DNA from: Chloroflexota bacterium
Lineage (GTDB): Bacteria; Chloroflexota; Dehalococcoidia; Lucifugimonadales; Lucifugimonadaceae
Assembly (NCBI GenBank): GCA_030831265.1
Contig: JAURLM010000129.1
Span: forward strand, 1-15,538
Direction: 5' to 3'
Length of the DNA stretch: 15,538 bases
In this document: piece after piece, positions 7,825-15,130 of the stretch
How positions within the stretch are numbered: position 1 is the first letter of the stretch
Layout: every line of letters begins with the position of its first letter
The notes under the pieces: generated by a model
Databases searched by the model: none
The model's input: only the letters and a program-made list of their open reading frames with translations
Told to the model about the DNA's origin: nothing
Made by a program: the position numbers and the translations under genes

Positions 7825-9317
7825 TGACAGTTCAGGACCTGTGGCTGCTGTCGCCTGAGATAGCGATGACCGGTGTGGCCATCGCCATCGTGTTTGCTGA
7901 CTTTTTTATCAGCAACAAACGTACGCTCGCGTATCTGGCAGTTGGCCTACTTGCGTTGCCGCTACTCTTCTCGTTGAACATCTGGTTTGGGGTGGTGGGT
8001 GACACCACGGCTACCAGCGGCCTGTTTGGCTCGATAGTCGCAGACCGCTTTGCACTGTTCTTCCACTTCCTGCTTCTTGGCATCACTGCCACAGTAATCA
8101 TTGGCTCGGTCCAGTACATCGAACGCTTGAAAGAGTTTGAAGGGGAGTTCATCGCTCTGGTGCTGTTGTCCGTCACCGGCATGCTTCTGCTGGTAAGCGC
8201 CCGTGAACTCATCTCAATCTACGTTGCACTGGAATTGACCGCGCTGCCCGCCGCCGCACTTGCCGCATTCCGTCGTGACAACCTTTCGGTGGAAGCCGGC
8301 TTGAAGTTCATCATCCTTTCGGCGGTTGCCTCTGCAGTGCTGCTCTACGGAATCGTATTCATCTATGGCTACACAGGAACCACAAACCTCGCGGCCATCC
8401 TCGTGAGGCTCAACGACCTCCCGGTCGATTCTAGTGTGCCGTTCGGTAGCTACGGTGTTTTGTTCGCTGTCGTGATGATCGTGGCAGGTTTTGCCTTCAA
8501 GATGGCGGTTGTCCCCTGGCAGATGTGGGTTCCTGACGTTTACCAGGGATCACCGACGCCCGTGGCCGCGTTCTTGTCTACCGCGTCGAAAGCCTCTGCA
8601 TTCGCGGTAGTTATCCGAATCATGTACACCTCTTTCGGATCAGTTGACTTGCAGCAGGATTGGTCTGCGCTGTTCGCCGTTCTTGCAGCCGCCTCAATGG
8701 TCTTCGGTAACCTGCTTGCCCTGTCACAGACAAATCTCAAACGCCTTCTTGGTTACTCCACGATTGCTCACGCCGGATACATGCTGGTTGGTGTTGCCGC
8801 AGTTGCTGCCAATACGAGTTCGGGCAGTGCGATCGCCGGGCCACAGGGCACGATGTATTACCTGGCCGGTTATGCCTTCACCAACCTTGCGGTCTTCTTC
8901 GCTATCATCGCCATTTCTAACCGAACTGGTTCAAACGAAATATCCAGTCTGAACGGACTGGGCAAGCGTTCTCCATTACTGGGAGTGCTGCTGACCGTCG
9001 GTGTCATCTCACTGCTGGGTATCCCTCCAACAGTTGGTTTCATGTCCAAAGCGGTGGTGTTTAGCGCTGCTGTAAACTCCGGGCTATTGTGGTTGGCGGT
9101 GATCGGCGTGGTGAACAGCGTGGTGTCCGCGTTCTACTACTTGCGCATTGTCCGGGCCATCTACTTTGAAGAACCAAAGGATGATTCAAGGATTACCGCT
9201 GATGTGCCAGTCTTGTTTGCAACCAGCGTTGCTGTGGTAGGTGTGGCCTTGTTTGGCGCAGTGCCGTGGTTGATACTGCGGCTTGCTGAAAAATCACTGG
9301 AACTACTGCTGGCCTGA
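7824..9317 (+). CDS. nuoN: NADH-quinone oxidoreductase subunit N (antiporter-like)
   Basis: NuoN (ND2) is the third antiporter-like pump and closes the cluster. Glu137 (SIYVALELTALPAAALA) matches the TM5 glutamate. Lys226 (FAFKMAVVPWQMWVPDVYQG) and Lys256 (STASKASAF) match E. coli Lys217 and Lys247. The stretches NLKRLLGYSTIAHAGYMLVG and PTVGFMSKAVVF are also typical. It has 497 aa, close to the E. coli length of 485. It starts at ATG 7824, overlapping the nuoM stop by one base, with GAGG upstream at 7807-7810. The 3' end is followed by a 108-base spacer with only weak hairpins and no run of T, so transcription may continue into the NAD kinase gene. Confidence 0.96.
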   Translation: MTVQDLWLLSPEIAMTGVAIAIVFADFFISNKRTLAYLAVGLLALPLLFSLNIWFGVVGDTTATSGLFGSIVADRFALFFHFLLLGITATVIIGSVQYIERLKEFEGEFIALVLLSVTGMLLLVSARELISIYVALELTALPAAALAAFRRDNLSVEAGLKFIILSAVASAVLLYGIVFIYGYTGTTNLAAILVRLNDLPVDSSVPFGSYGVLFAVVMIVAGFAFKMAVVPWQMWVPDVYQGSPTPVAAFLSTASKASAFAVVIRIMYTSFGSVDLQQDWSALFAVLAAASMVFGNLLALSQTNLKRLLGYSTIAHAGYMLVGVAAVAANTSSGSAIAGPQGTMYYLAGYAFTNLAVFFAIIAISNRTGSNEISSLNGLGKRSPLLGVLLTVGVISLLGIPPTVGFMSKAVVFSAAVNSGLLWLAVIGVVNSVVSAFYYLRIVRAIYFEEPKDDSRITADVPVLFATSVAVVGVALFGAVPWLILRLAEKSLELLLA

Positions 9318-9425
9318 TCTCGTTTAGATCAAATGTCTGCCAACGGCAGTTGACTGCATCGGAGGCAATCACCTGGATCCATCTGCTGAATTGATACTTC
9401 AGTGCCGGGCAAAGGTGAGTGCATC
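9318..9425 (+). other. nuoN-nadK spacer with weak hairpins, no clear terminator or promoter
   Basis: This is the longest spacer before the terminator region. It holds a 6-bp hairpin that begins in the nuoN stop (TGATCT/AGATCA, 9315-9331), a GC-rich 5-bp hairpin (CTGCC AAC GGCAG, 9337-9349), and a 5-bp repeat CTGAA/TTCAG (9386-9402). None is followed by a T run, so none is called a terminator. TTGACT at 9350-9355 resembles a -35 box, but no fitting -10 is seen about 17 bases downstream. A GGAGG at 9361-9365 has no start codon at a useful distance. A promoter for nadK here is possible but not shown. Confidence 0.35.
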
Positions 9426-10313
9426 GTGACTATCTACCCGAAAATCGGCGTCATATTTCACGGCCTTTTGCCAGAGGCAAAAGAACTGGTCACCGCTCTT
9501 CTTGACCGGTATGCAAATGAGCATACGTGGTGGTCTGCCACCCAGGACACGCTCAAAGAGTGCGCTGACGAACTGGCGACAACAAACCTGATCGTTACCA
9601 TTGGCGGTGATGGCACCATTCTGCGCGGTGCACATGAGGCTGCACCTCGTGGAATCCCCATTCTTGGTATCAACATGGGACGCGTGGGTTTCATGAGCGA
9701 GATCGATGCAGAAGACGCTCTCGAAGACCTTGCGTGGTATCTCGAAGGCAACGCTCGTCTCGACGAACGATACATGCTTCGTGCGGAGATATTTGCCAGT
9801 GGGAACAAGGTCGAACCAGACCTGTTCGCCCTGAATGATGTAACCGTTGCCAGGGGGGGCGTGTTACGTGTCATAGAGGTTGGAACCGTCGTCGATGGGG
9901 TTCATCTTGCTGACTACCGCGGAGACGGGCTCGTGGTATCGACGGCCACCGGTTCTACTGGTTACACCCTCAGCCTCGGTGGGCCAGTGATGGACCCGGA
10001 GTCCGAGGACTATCTTGTTAAGCCGATTGCCACTCACATGAGCCAGTTTGGCGGTGTAGTGCTGCAATCGACCTCGACTCTTGAACTCACCGTGCATTGC
10101 TCAAGTCCCGCGACCATAAGCGCTGACGGGTTCGTTGATCGTTCGCTTGTAGATGGTCAAATGGTCCGAATATCCCACGCATCAATAAAAGCGACCTTTT
10201 TACGCAAACGACCACGAGCAGCATTCTGGGCCGATCTTTCACGTCGGCTCGGAATGAGAGTCAGTGCGCTTCCACGCGAACCCCGTAAATACGGGGATTC
10301 GGCTACCATATGA
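9426..10313 (+). CDS. nadK: NAD kinase
   Basis: This enzyme phosphorylates NAD to NADP, the only known route to NADP in most bacteria, and acts in the cytoplasm. Visible motifs are the GGDGT nucleotide-binding signature (residues 60-64, in IVTIGGDGTILRGAH), GINMGRVGFM (81-90), ALNDVTVARG (135-144, the family's NE/D motif), RGDGLVVSTATGSTGYTL (165-182) and GGPVMDPE. Variants such as TATGSTGY for TPTGSTAY are mild. GTG 9426 is chosen as the start because AAGGTGAG at 9412-9419 lies at the right distance. An upstream GTG at 9402 would add eight residues that overlap this ribosome site. The result, 295 aa, is normal for the family. The last codons overlap the Nudix start as ATGA and contain a strong hairpin (see separate entry). 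Its position after nuo and before sdh ties NADP supply to respiration genes. Confidence 0.95.
   Translation: MTIYPKIGVIFHGLLPEAKELVTALLDRYANEHTWWSATQDTLKECADELATTNLIVTIGGDGTILRGAHEAAPRGIPILGINMGRVGFMSEIDAEDALEDLAWYLEGNARLDERYMLRAEIFASGNKVEPDLFALNDVTVARGGVLRVIEVGTVVDGVHLADYRGDGLVVSTATGSTGYTLSLGGPVMDPESEDYLVKPIATHMSQFGGVVLQSTSTLELTVHCSSPATISADGFVDRSLVDGQMVRISHASIKATFLRKRPRAAFWADLSRRLGMRVSALPREPRKYGDSATI
10277..10301 (+). promoter_or_regulatory. hairpin over the Nudix ribosome-binding region
   Basis: The sequence CGAA-CCCCGT-AAAT-ACGGGG-A-TTCG forms a nearly perfect 10-bp stem with one bulged A and a four-base loop. It lies inside the last codons of the NAD kinase gene. The 3' arm contains GGGGA, the only purine-rich Shine-Dalgarno-like stretch before the Nudix ATG at 10310, so folding would hide it. 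Ribosomes finishing nadK would melt the stem, which fits translational coupling. No T run follows, so it is not a terminator. Confidence 0.5.
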
Positions 10314-10882
10314 GTGACTTGGAACCACTAACAGCACATACTGTTTCATCTCGAATGGTGCATCACGGCCAGCGGATTTCACTTCGTATAGATGAGTTTC
10401 GACTTGGTGATCGCCAGACGGTCACCAAGGAGATCATTGAACACCCGGGTTCCGTGGTCATTCTTCCAATCACAGATGACGGTCATGTGGTGCTTGTGAA
10501 GCAGTGGCGCCAGGCAGCGGGAAAAGTCTTGTTGGAAGCACCTTGCGGTACTCGGGAGCCGGGTGAAGATCCGTTAATTACGGCTCATCGGGAGTTACGT
10601 GAAGAAACTGGATTTCGCGCTGGAACCATGAAGCCAATCGGTGGATCATGGGTCGCCCCGGGGTATTCAGGTGAGTTCACACACGCATTTGTAGCTTATA
10701 ACCTCACACCAGACCCCTTGCCTCAGGACACGGGTGAGGATATACACACGGTAATGACGTCTTTTGCAGACCTCCCGCGCATGATCCGGGAAGGTGAAAT
10801 GCAAGACCAGATGACGATAGCGGTCTACTACATGGCGATGCACGTTTTCAACGAAGAAACGATGCAGGCGCAACCGGGCTAA
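10310..10882 (+). CDS. Nudix hydrolase, ADP-ribose pyrophosphatase type
   Basis: This probably hydrolyses ADP-ribose or a similar nucleoside diphosphate sugar to AMP and a phosphorylated sugar, in the cytoplasm with Mg2+. A complete Nudix box, GX5EX7REUXEEXGU, spans residues 80-102 (G80, E86, R94 E95, E98 E99, G101). Before it are VVILPITDDGHVVLVKQWR and LLEAPCGTREPGED, and after it SWVAPGYSGEFTHAFVAYNL. That arrangement is typical of the ADPRase/NudF subgroup, although the usual ExPAGxxE reads EAPCGTRE here. The length of 190 aa fits the subgroup. The start ATG overlaps the NAD kinase stop (ATGA). Sharing an operon with NAD kinase supports a role in nicotinamide-nucleotide turnover. Other Nudix substrates cannot be excluded from sequence alone. 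Confidence 0.9.
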   Translation: MSDLEPLTAHTVSSRMVHHGQRISLRIDEFRLGDRQTVTKEIIEHPGSVVILPITDDGHVVLVKQWRQAAGKVLLEAPCGTREPGEDPLITAHRELREETGFRAGTMKPIGGSWVAPGYSGEFTHAFVAYNLTPDPLPQDTGEDIHTVMTSFADLPRMIREGEMQDQMTIAVYYMAMHVFNEETMQAQPG

Positions 10883-10908
10883 GGTTGCACAGAAGCGCGG
10901 GGAGATAG

Positions 10909-12588
10909 ATGTACGAACACGATCTGTTGATCATTGGCGCAGGCCTGGCAGGCCTGAGAGCAGCTGTTGAAGGAACCCGTAACGGGTTGAAGACGGCCGT
11001 GATCACAAAAGTTCACCCTGTCAGGAGCCACTCAAATGCTGCACAGGGTGGCATTAACGCACCATTGACTGACCGCGGTGATGAATGGGAAGGGCACGCC
11101 CTCGACACCATCAAGGGGTCAGATTACCTGGCAGACCAGGACGCCGTTGAAATCATGTCCAGCGAGGCCGGTGAGGCTGTGCTGGAGATGGAACGCATGG
11201 GAGTCATCTTCTCCCGTGGTGATGACGGCCGATTGGGGACACGCCGATTTGGTGGCCAGAAGGTTGCGCGAACTTATTTCGTTGGCGCAATCACAGGTTC
11301 TGCCATGCTGCACGTTCTTTACGAACAGGCACTCAAACATGGCCTACAGGTTTATGAAGAGTGGTTTGTCACCAGCCTGATTAAAGAAGAAGGCGCAGTA
11401 CGGGGTGTAATCGCCCTCGACCTGAAGACTGGTGAACTGCACGCCATTCGTGCCAAGGCTGTCGTCATGGCAGCTGGCGGTGCCGGGCGTGTGTTCGAAC
11501 CATCCACCAACGCTCTCATCTGCACAGGTGATGGTCTGGCACTGGCATGGCGTGCCGGGGCTCCGTTGATGGACATGGAGATGATCCAGTACCACCCAAC
11601 GACGCTGGCTCGAACCGGAATTCTGCTATCTGAAGCTGCTCGTGGCGAAGGGGCTTACCTCCTGAACAGCGAAGGCAAGCGCTTCATGGAGAAGTACGCC
11701 CCTGACTACATGGAGCTAGCCTCTCGTGACGTGGTTTCACGGGCGGAGCAGACTGAGATTGATGAAGGTCGCGGAATTGACGGTAACGTTCTGCTTGACC
11801 TGAGACACCTCGGAAGAGACTTCATCGAACAGCGCCTAGGGTACCTGCAGGAAGTTGCGGTGGAATTCCTGGGAATCGACCTTGCAGAACAGCCTGTGCC
11901 GATTCGCCCGGGGATGCACTACATCATGGGTGGTATCAAGACCAACGCCAACGGTGAGACAGAGGTTCCGGGGCTTTACGCTGCCGGTGAATGTGCCAAC
12001 GTTTCAGTTCACGGGGCAAACCGACTCGGGGCAAACTCGTTGCTGGACACGATCGTGTTTGGACGCAGGGCGGCTGTAAAGTCAGTCGAGTACGTCAAGA
12101 CGGTCGGTGAAAGCGGATCAAATGCCGAGCAATACCTGAAAGACGAGAAAAAGCGTTTACAGGACCTGCTTGACCGCGAACCCGGCCACCGCACTGCCGT
12201 GATACGCAACGAGATGGCTGCGAACATGACCAAGGGTATTGGCGTGTACCGTGACCAGAACTCGATGGAAATGGCTGACGCCATGGTCGACGAAATGCGC
12301 AAGAAGTACGATTCTGGCATTTACGTCCAGGACAAAGGCAAGACATTCAACACAGACTTGATGTCGGCGCTCGAACTGGACTTCATGTTGGACTGTGCCC
12401 GCTCTGTAGTCTCTGGAGCTCTGATGCGTAAAGAGAGCCGCGGGGCACACTTCCGTACTGATATGCCCGATAGGGACGACGCTAACTGGCTAAAGCACAC
12501 GCTGGTCTACAAGGCTGAAGAAGGTGTGCGTACTGAGACGCTGGACGTGGTGATCACGCAGTGGCAACCGGTCAAGAGGGTTTACTGA
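10909..12588 (+). CDS. sdhA: succinate dehydrogenase / fumarate reductase flavoprotein subunit
   Basis: The flavoprotein oxidises succinate to fumarate (or the reverse) and passes electrons to the iron-sulfur subunit. The Rossmann motif DLLIIGAGLAGLRAA (residues 5-19) is followed by RSHSNAAQGGI, where His41 is the expected covalent FAD attachment site. Active-site regions are present: MIQYHPT (His229), EAARGEGAYLL (Arg245), GMHYIMGGI (His337) and HGANRLGANSLLD (Arg372). The C-terminal domain (about 430-559) has ALMRKESRGAHFRTD. Length is 559 aa, slightly shorter than E. coli SdhA (588). No Tat or other signal is seen, so it faces the cytoplasm. ATG 10909 has GGGGAG at 10899-10904. It is followed by sdhB with a one-base overlap. 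Direction of catalysis cannot be told from sequence. Confidence 0.96.
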   Translation: MYEHDLLIIGAGLAGLRAAVEGTRNGLKTAVITKVHPVRSHSNAAQGGINAPLTDRGDEWEGHALDTIKGSDYLADQDAVEIMSSEAGEAVLEMERMGVIFSRGDDGRLGTRRFGGQKVARTYFVGAITGSAMLHVLYEQALKHGLQVYEEWFVTSLIKEEGAVRGVIALDLKTGELHAIRAKAVVMAAGGAGRVFEPSTNALICTGDGLALAWRAGAPLMDMEMIQYHPTTLARTGILLSEAARGEGAYLLNSEGKRFMEKYAPDYMELASRDVVSRAEQTEIDEGRGIDGNVLLDLRHLGRDFIEQRLGYLQEVAVEFLGIDLAEQPVPIRPGMHYIMGGIKTNANGETEVPGLYAAGECANVSVHGANRLGANSLLDTIVFGRRAAVKSVEYVKTVGESGSNAEQYLKDEKKRLQDLLDREPGHRTAVIRNEMAANMTKGIGVYRDQNSMEMADAMVDEMRKKYDSGIYVQDKGKTFNTDLMSALELDFMLDCARSVVSGALMRKESRGAHFRTDMPDRDDANWLKHTLVYKAEEGVRTETLDVVITQWQPVKRVY

Positions 12589-13547
12589 TGCAGGCTAACC
12601 TCAAGGTGAGACGGTTTAATCCAGGGGAACCCGGTGCACAGCCGCGATTCCAGGAATATTCAATCGACGTCCATCCAGACTCGACGATCCTAGACGCCCT
12701 GATACAAGTGCGTGAGGAGGTGGACGGTACACTGGCTCTGCGGTGCTCATGCCGTGCATCGATCTGCGGCTCATGCGGAATGCGCGTGAATGGCAGAGCG
12801 CGTCTCGTCTGCAAGACACGAGTTGAGCATCTAGCCCCTAACGGTGAACAGTTGACCATCGAACCGATGGGCAATCAACGGGTTGTGAAAGACCTTGTTG
12901 TTTCACTGGACACGTTCTTCAACCAGATCAAACGCATAACGCCGTACATGCAGCCGGACAAAGAACCGGAGCACGGCGAGTTCATTGCTTCAAATGAGTC
13001 GATGACCAATCTACTCACCGCAATGAACTGCATCATGTGCGGCTGCTGTGTCTCTGACTGCACAGTGCTGGAAGTTGACCCCAACTTCATTGGCCCGGCT
13101 GCTCTTGCAAAAGCATGGAGATTCACTGAAGACCCACGTGACAGCAAGCGCAATGAACGCCTGAACGCTTTGAACAATGAAGCCGGCGGTATCTGGGACT
13201 GCACCCGCTGCATGCAGTGTGTGGAGGTCTGCCCGAAGGAAGTTGCACCGATGGAACGCATCATGGAGATGCGGGATGCTGCAATCGAAGCGGGCAACAC
13301 AAATACATCTGGCTACCGGCACACTGAGTCGATGTACAACTCGGTCAAGAAGCATGGCCGACTGGATGAGACAAGGCTTGCTATTGATAGTGCTGGCTGG
13401 ACCAACGTCCCACGGATGCTGGACCTGGCACCGATTGGCTTCAAGGCTCTGCTGAGAGGCAAGATGCCGCCGATCTTGCCGCACAAGGCTGAAGACAAGC
13501 AGAAGATCAAAGACATTTACGAGAAAGTCGAGGGCGAGCGGAAGTGA
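12588..13547 (+). CDS. sdhB: succinate dehydrogenase / fumarate reductase iron-sulfur subunit
   Basis: This subunit relays electrons from FAD to the quinone-side subunit. The N-terminal domain holds a [2Fe-2S] site with Cys 55/60/63/75 (extra Cys53 nearby). The C-terminal ferredoxin-like domain has Cys 148/151/154/158 (CIMCGCCVSDC) and Cys 205/208/211/215 (CTRCMQCVEVCPK). Cys208 sits where classical SdhB has Ile or Val, so the usual [3Fe-4S] centre probably becomes [4Fe-4S], as described for archaeal non-classical complex II. ATG 12588 overlaps the sdhA stop (TGATG) and has AAGAGGG upstream. A GTG at 12561 would extend nine residues into sdhA and is rejected. At 319 aa it is longer than E. 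coli SdhB (238). The extra C-terminal 80 residues include YRHTESMYNSVKKHGRLDET, like the tail of HdrC-related proteins. The stop overlaps the next gene's GTG. Confidence 0.95.
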   Translation: MQANLKVRRFNPGEPGAQPRFQEYSIDVHPDSTILDALIQVREEVDGTLALRCSCRASICGSCGMRVNGRARLVCKTRVEHLAPNGEQLTIEPMGNQRVVKDLVVSLDTFFNQIKRITPYMQPDKEPEHGEFIASNESMTNLLTAMNCIMCGCCVSDCTVLEVDPNFIGPAALAKAWRFTEDPRDSKRNERLNALNNEAGGIWDCTRCMQCVEVCPKEVAPMERIMEMRDAAIEAGNTNTSGYRHTESMYNSVKKHGRLDETRLAIDSAGWTNVPRMLDLAPIGFKALLRGKMPPILPHKAEDKQKIKDIYEKVEGERK

Positions 13548-14437
13548 AGTACGCTTTCTACCCAGGATGTGTCGCCCGTGGCGGCGCTCCAGAACTCTAT
13601 GACTCTGCAGTAGCCGTCATGAAACGGCTTGGCATTGAGTGGGAGGAGCTTACAAAAGCTGCTTGCACTGGAGCTGGCCTGCTACAGGAAAAAAACCGCA
13701 AACTTGGTGATGCGCTCAACATCCGCACACTGGCCATGGCAGAGCAAAAAGGACTTGATGTCCTTGTAATCTGCTCAACCTGCCAGGGTGTGATGTCACA
13801 GGCGAACCATGCCGTCCAGCGTGACCCTGAATACCTTGCTGAAATCAACAAAGTGCTGGCAGACGAGGGTCTTGAGTACAAGGGAACAACTCAGGTCAAA
13901 CACTTGCTCTGGGTTGCTATCGAAGATATTGGTGTCGAGAAACTCAAAGGTACGTTCACCAAGCAGCTCGACGGCGTGAAGCTCGCCCCGTTCTACGGCT
14001 GCTACATGGTTCGTCCCAGTGCAGCTCTTGGTTTCGCCGCAAATCCGGATCGGGATACTTCTCTGGAGATCGCAATTGAGGCCGTTGGTGGTGAAGTGTT
14101 CGACTTCCCCGGTAAGACAGCCTGCTGCGGATTCCCGATCCTGTTCATCAACCAGCGCAACTCATTGCGTATGGTGTCCAACCACACCGGTGCAGCCAGC
14201 GATGGCGGTGCTGATGCAATGGTGACGCCATGCCCGCTGTGCCACCTGAACCTGGATGGCTATCAGCCGAAGGCACGCAAGCAGAACAGGGGTGACAAGG
14301 CAGATATGCCAATCATCCACCTGCCGCAGTTGCTGGGGCTTGCGATGGGCATGTCAGAGAAGGAACTGGGACTGCAAAGGCACATCGTCTCTACGAAGGA
14401 GATCGTGCGTAAGGTGGATCTGATCACAGCACGCTAA
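13544..14437 (+). CDS. CCG-domain (HdrB-like) subunit of class E type succinate dehydrogenase
   Basis: This resembles heterodisulfide reductase subunit B and the SdhE/SdhC-type CCG subunit of class E (non-classical) complex II, which replaces the haem-containing membrane anchors. Two Cys-rich domains are visible. Domain 1 has Cys9, a lone Cys41 (AACTG) and Cys77/Cys80 (CSTC); domain 2 has Cys153, Cys194-Cys195 (TACCGF) and Cys230/Cys233 (CPLC). Domain 2 therefore has the full set of five cysteines for a noncubane cluster. Domain 1 has Ala40 in place of the first Cys of the pair, as if binding a different metal or none. No transmembrane helix is evident in its 297 residues; the C-terminal part (about 260-297) may form amphipathic helices. 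It starts at GTG 13544, overlapping the sdhB stop as GTGA, with a GAGGGCGAG ribosome site. The gene order A-B-CCG supports one complex. HdrB-like use in another enzyme is less likely. Confidence 0.88.
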   Translation: MKYAFYPGCVARGGAPELYDSAVAVMKRLGIEWEELTKAACTGAGLLQEKNRKLGDALNIRTLAMAEQKGLDVLVICSTCQGVMSQANHAVQRDPEYLAEINKVLADEGLEYKGTTQVKHLLWVAIEDIGVEKLKGTFTKQLDGVKLAPFYGCYMVRPSAALGFAANPDRDTSLEIAIEAVGGEVFDFPGKTACCGFPILFINQRNSLRMVSNHTGAASDGGADAMVTPCPLCHLNLDGYQPKARKQNRGDKADMPIIHLPQLLGLAMGMSEKELGLQRHIVSTKEIVRKVDLITAR

Positions 14438-14449
14438 ACTTTCTCCTGC

Positions 14450-14478
14450 CTGAAGCGGTTGCGCTCATGTGCTAACGT
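14450..14478 (+). promoter_or_regulatory. candidate promoter for the lipoprotein gene
   Basis: TGCTAACGT at 14470-14478 fits an extended -10 element (TG-N-TAACGT), with a weak -35-like CTGAAG at 14450-14455 spaced 17 bases away. Transcription would start near 14485, inside the left arm of the terminator hairpin. It is proposed because the terminator separates the lipoprotein gene from upstream transcription, so a local promoter is needed. Support is only by consensus match. Confidence 0.3.
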
Positions 14479-14529
14479 ACGGCCGAACTCGACTGTGAAC
14501 TATTCGCAGTCAGGTTCGGCCGTTTGTTT
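14479..14529 (+). terminator. intrinsic terminator after the sdh genes
   Basis: A perfect 10-bp inverted repeat, ACGGCCGAAC (14479-14488) and GTTCGGCCGT (14514-14523), encloses a further 5-bp pairing GACTG/CAGTC with an 11-base loop. A T-rich stretch TTTGTTT (14523-14529) follows directly. This is the clearest intrinsic terminator in the window and probably ends the transcript that includes sdhA, sdhB and the CCG subunit, possibly starting as far up as nuo. It lies only about nine bases before the lipoprotein ribosome site. Confidence 0.85.
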
Positions 14530-14548
14530 AGTTCAACGAGGTGATGCA

Positions 14549-15112
14549 ATGCACGGCGCAGTAACCGCACAGTTTTCCAATCCAGGGCGAACACGACGGC
14601 GAGGCCTTTTGCTCCTGTTCCTGGCTGTATCCATGATGGTTAGTCTTGGTTTAGTGGCATGCGGATCAAACTCTGGAACTGCACCGAATGAGTCTGTTGG
14701 CGATGGTCCGACTGATGAAGAGCTGGCAACTGTTTCGACCACGATGTACCCGGATCGCATGTTCACGCTGGAAGACTTCACCGCCGCTGGTTGGAAAAAA
14801 TCCAAGCAGTTCGCAACGGACACGGTTCCGGGTGCAACGGATATCTGGTACGGCTTTTACGCCCAGCGCGATATAGAAGTAAGGTTCTATGCATCGCATG
14901 CAGAGGCATCTGCACAGGGTGCTGAATCCGCTGCAGGGGCGATTGACCAGAAATTCCGCGAAGGCGGGCAGGTAGGGGCGAGCAACCGTGGCGCCGGTGC
15001 GTCAGCAGTTACCAAGTACGCGGCTTTTGCAGTGCTAGGTAATGCCGTGGTTCTGTGTGAGCTGAACCTGGAGACCTGCACGACGTTCGCAGAGGCCCTG
15101 GCTGGCGGCTAA
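14549..15112 (+). CDS. small lipoprotein of unknown function
   Basis: The 187-residue product begins with a positively charged region (about residues 12-18, including RTRRR), then a hydrophobic stretch (about 19-37) ending in a lipobox LVAC, with Cys38 as the likely lipidated residue. The mature part starts GSNSGTAPNE, a flexible linker, then a soluble domain (about 55-187). Two cysteines, in VVLCELNLETCTTF, could form a disulfide outside the membrane. Ser, Thr and Ala content is high. No catalytic motif was recognised, so it is likely an exported surface or binding lipoprotein. ATG 14549 is chosen: GAGGTG at 14538-14543 is well spaced, and a longer frame from ATG or GTG upstream (14459) would translate through the terminator. 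It is in the same direction as sdh but separated by the terminator, and ends 18 bases before a convergent gene. Confidence 0.85.
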   Translation: MHGAVTAQFSNPGRTRRRGLLLLFLAVSMMVSLGLVACGSNSGTAPNESVGDGPTDEELATVSTTMYPDRMFTLEDFTAAGWKKSKQFATDTVPGATDIWYGFYAQRDIEVRFYASHAEASAQGAESAAGAIDQKFREGGQVGASNRGAGASAVTKYAAFAVLGNAVVLCELNLETCTTFAEALAGG

Positions 15113-15130
15113 TATCCTGGTTGGCTCCAT

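Noticed and set aside
9315..9349. Two hairpins after nuoN as an intrinsic terminator
   Set aside because: The stems are only 5-6 bp and neither is followed by a T run, so termination is not supported.
9350..9379. TTGACT as a -35 box for a nadK promoter
   Set aside because: No -10-like hexamer lies 16-18 bases downstream, so the match is isolated.
9402..9425. GTG 9402 as the NAD kinase start
   Set aside because: It would place the good ribosome site AAGGTGAG inside the coding sequence. GTG 9426 has the right spacing and gives a standard N-terminus.
12561..12587. GTG 12561 as the sdhB start
   Set aside because: It would overlap sdhA by 28 bases and add nine non-conserved residues. ATG 12588 has a ribosome site and a TGATG overlap like its neighbours.
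14459..14548. Upstream start at 14459 for the lipoprotein
   Set aside because: The added 30 residues would be encoded by the terminator hairpin and would displace the signal peptide from the N-terminus. ATG 14549 has its own ribosome site.
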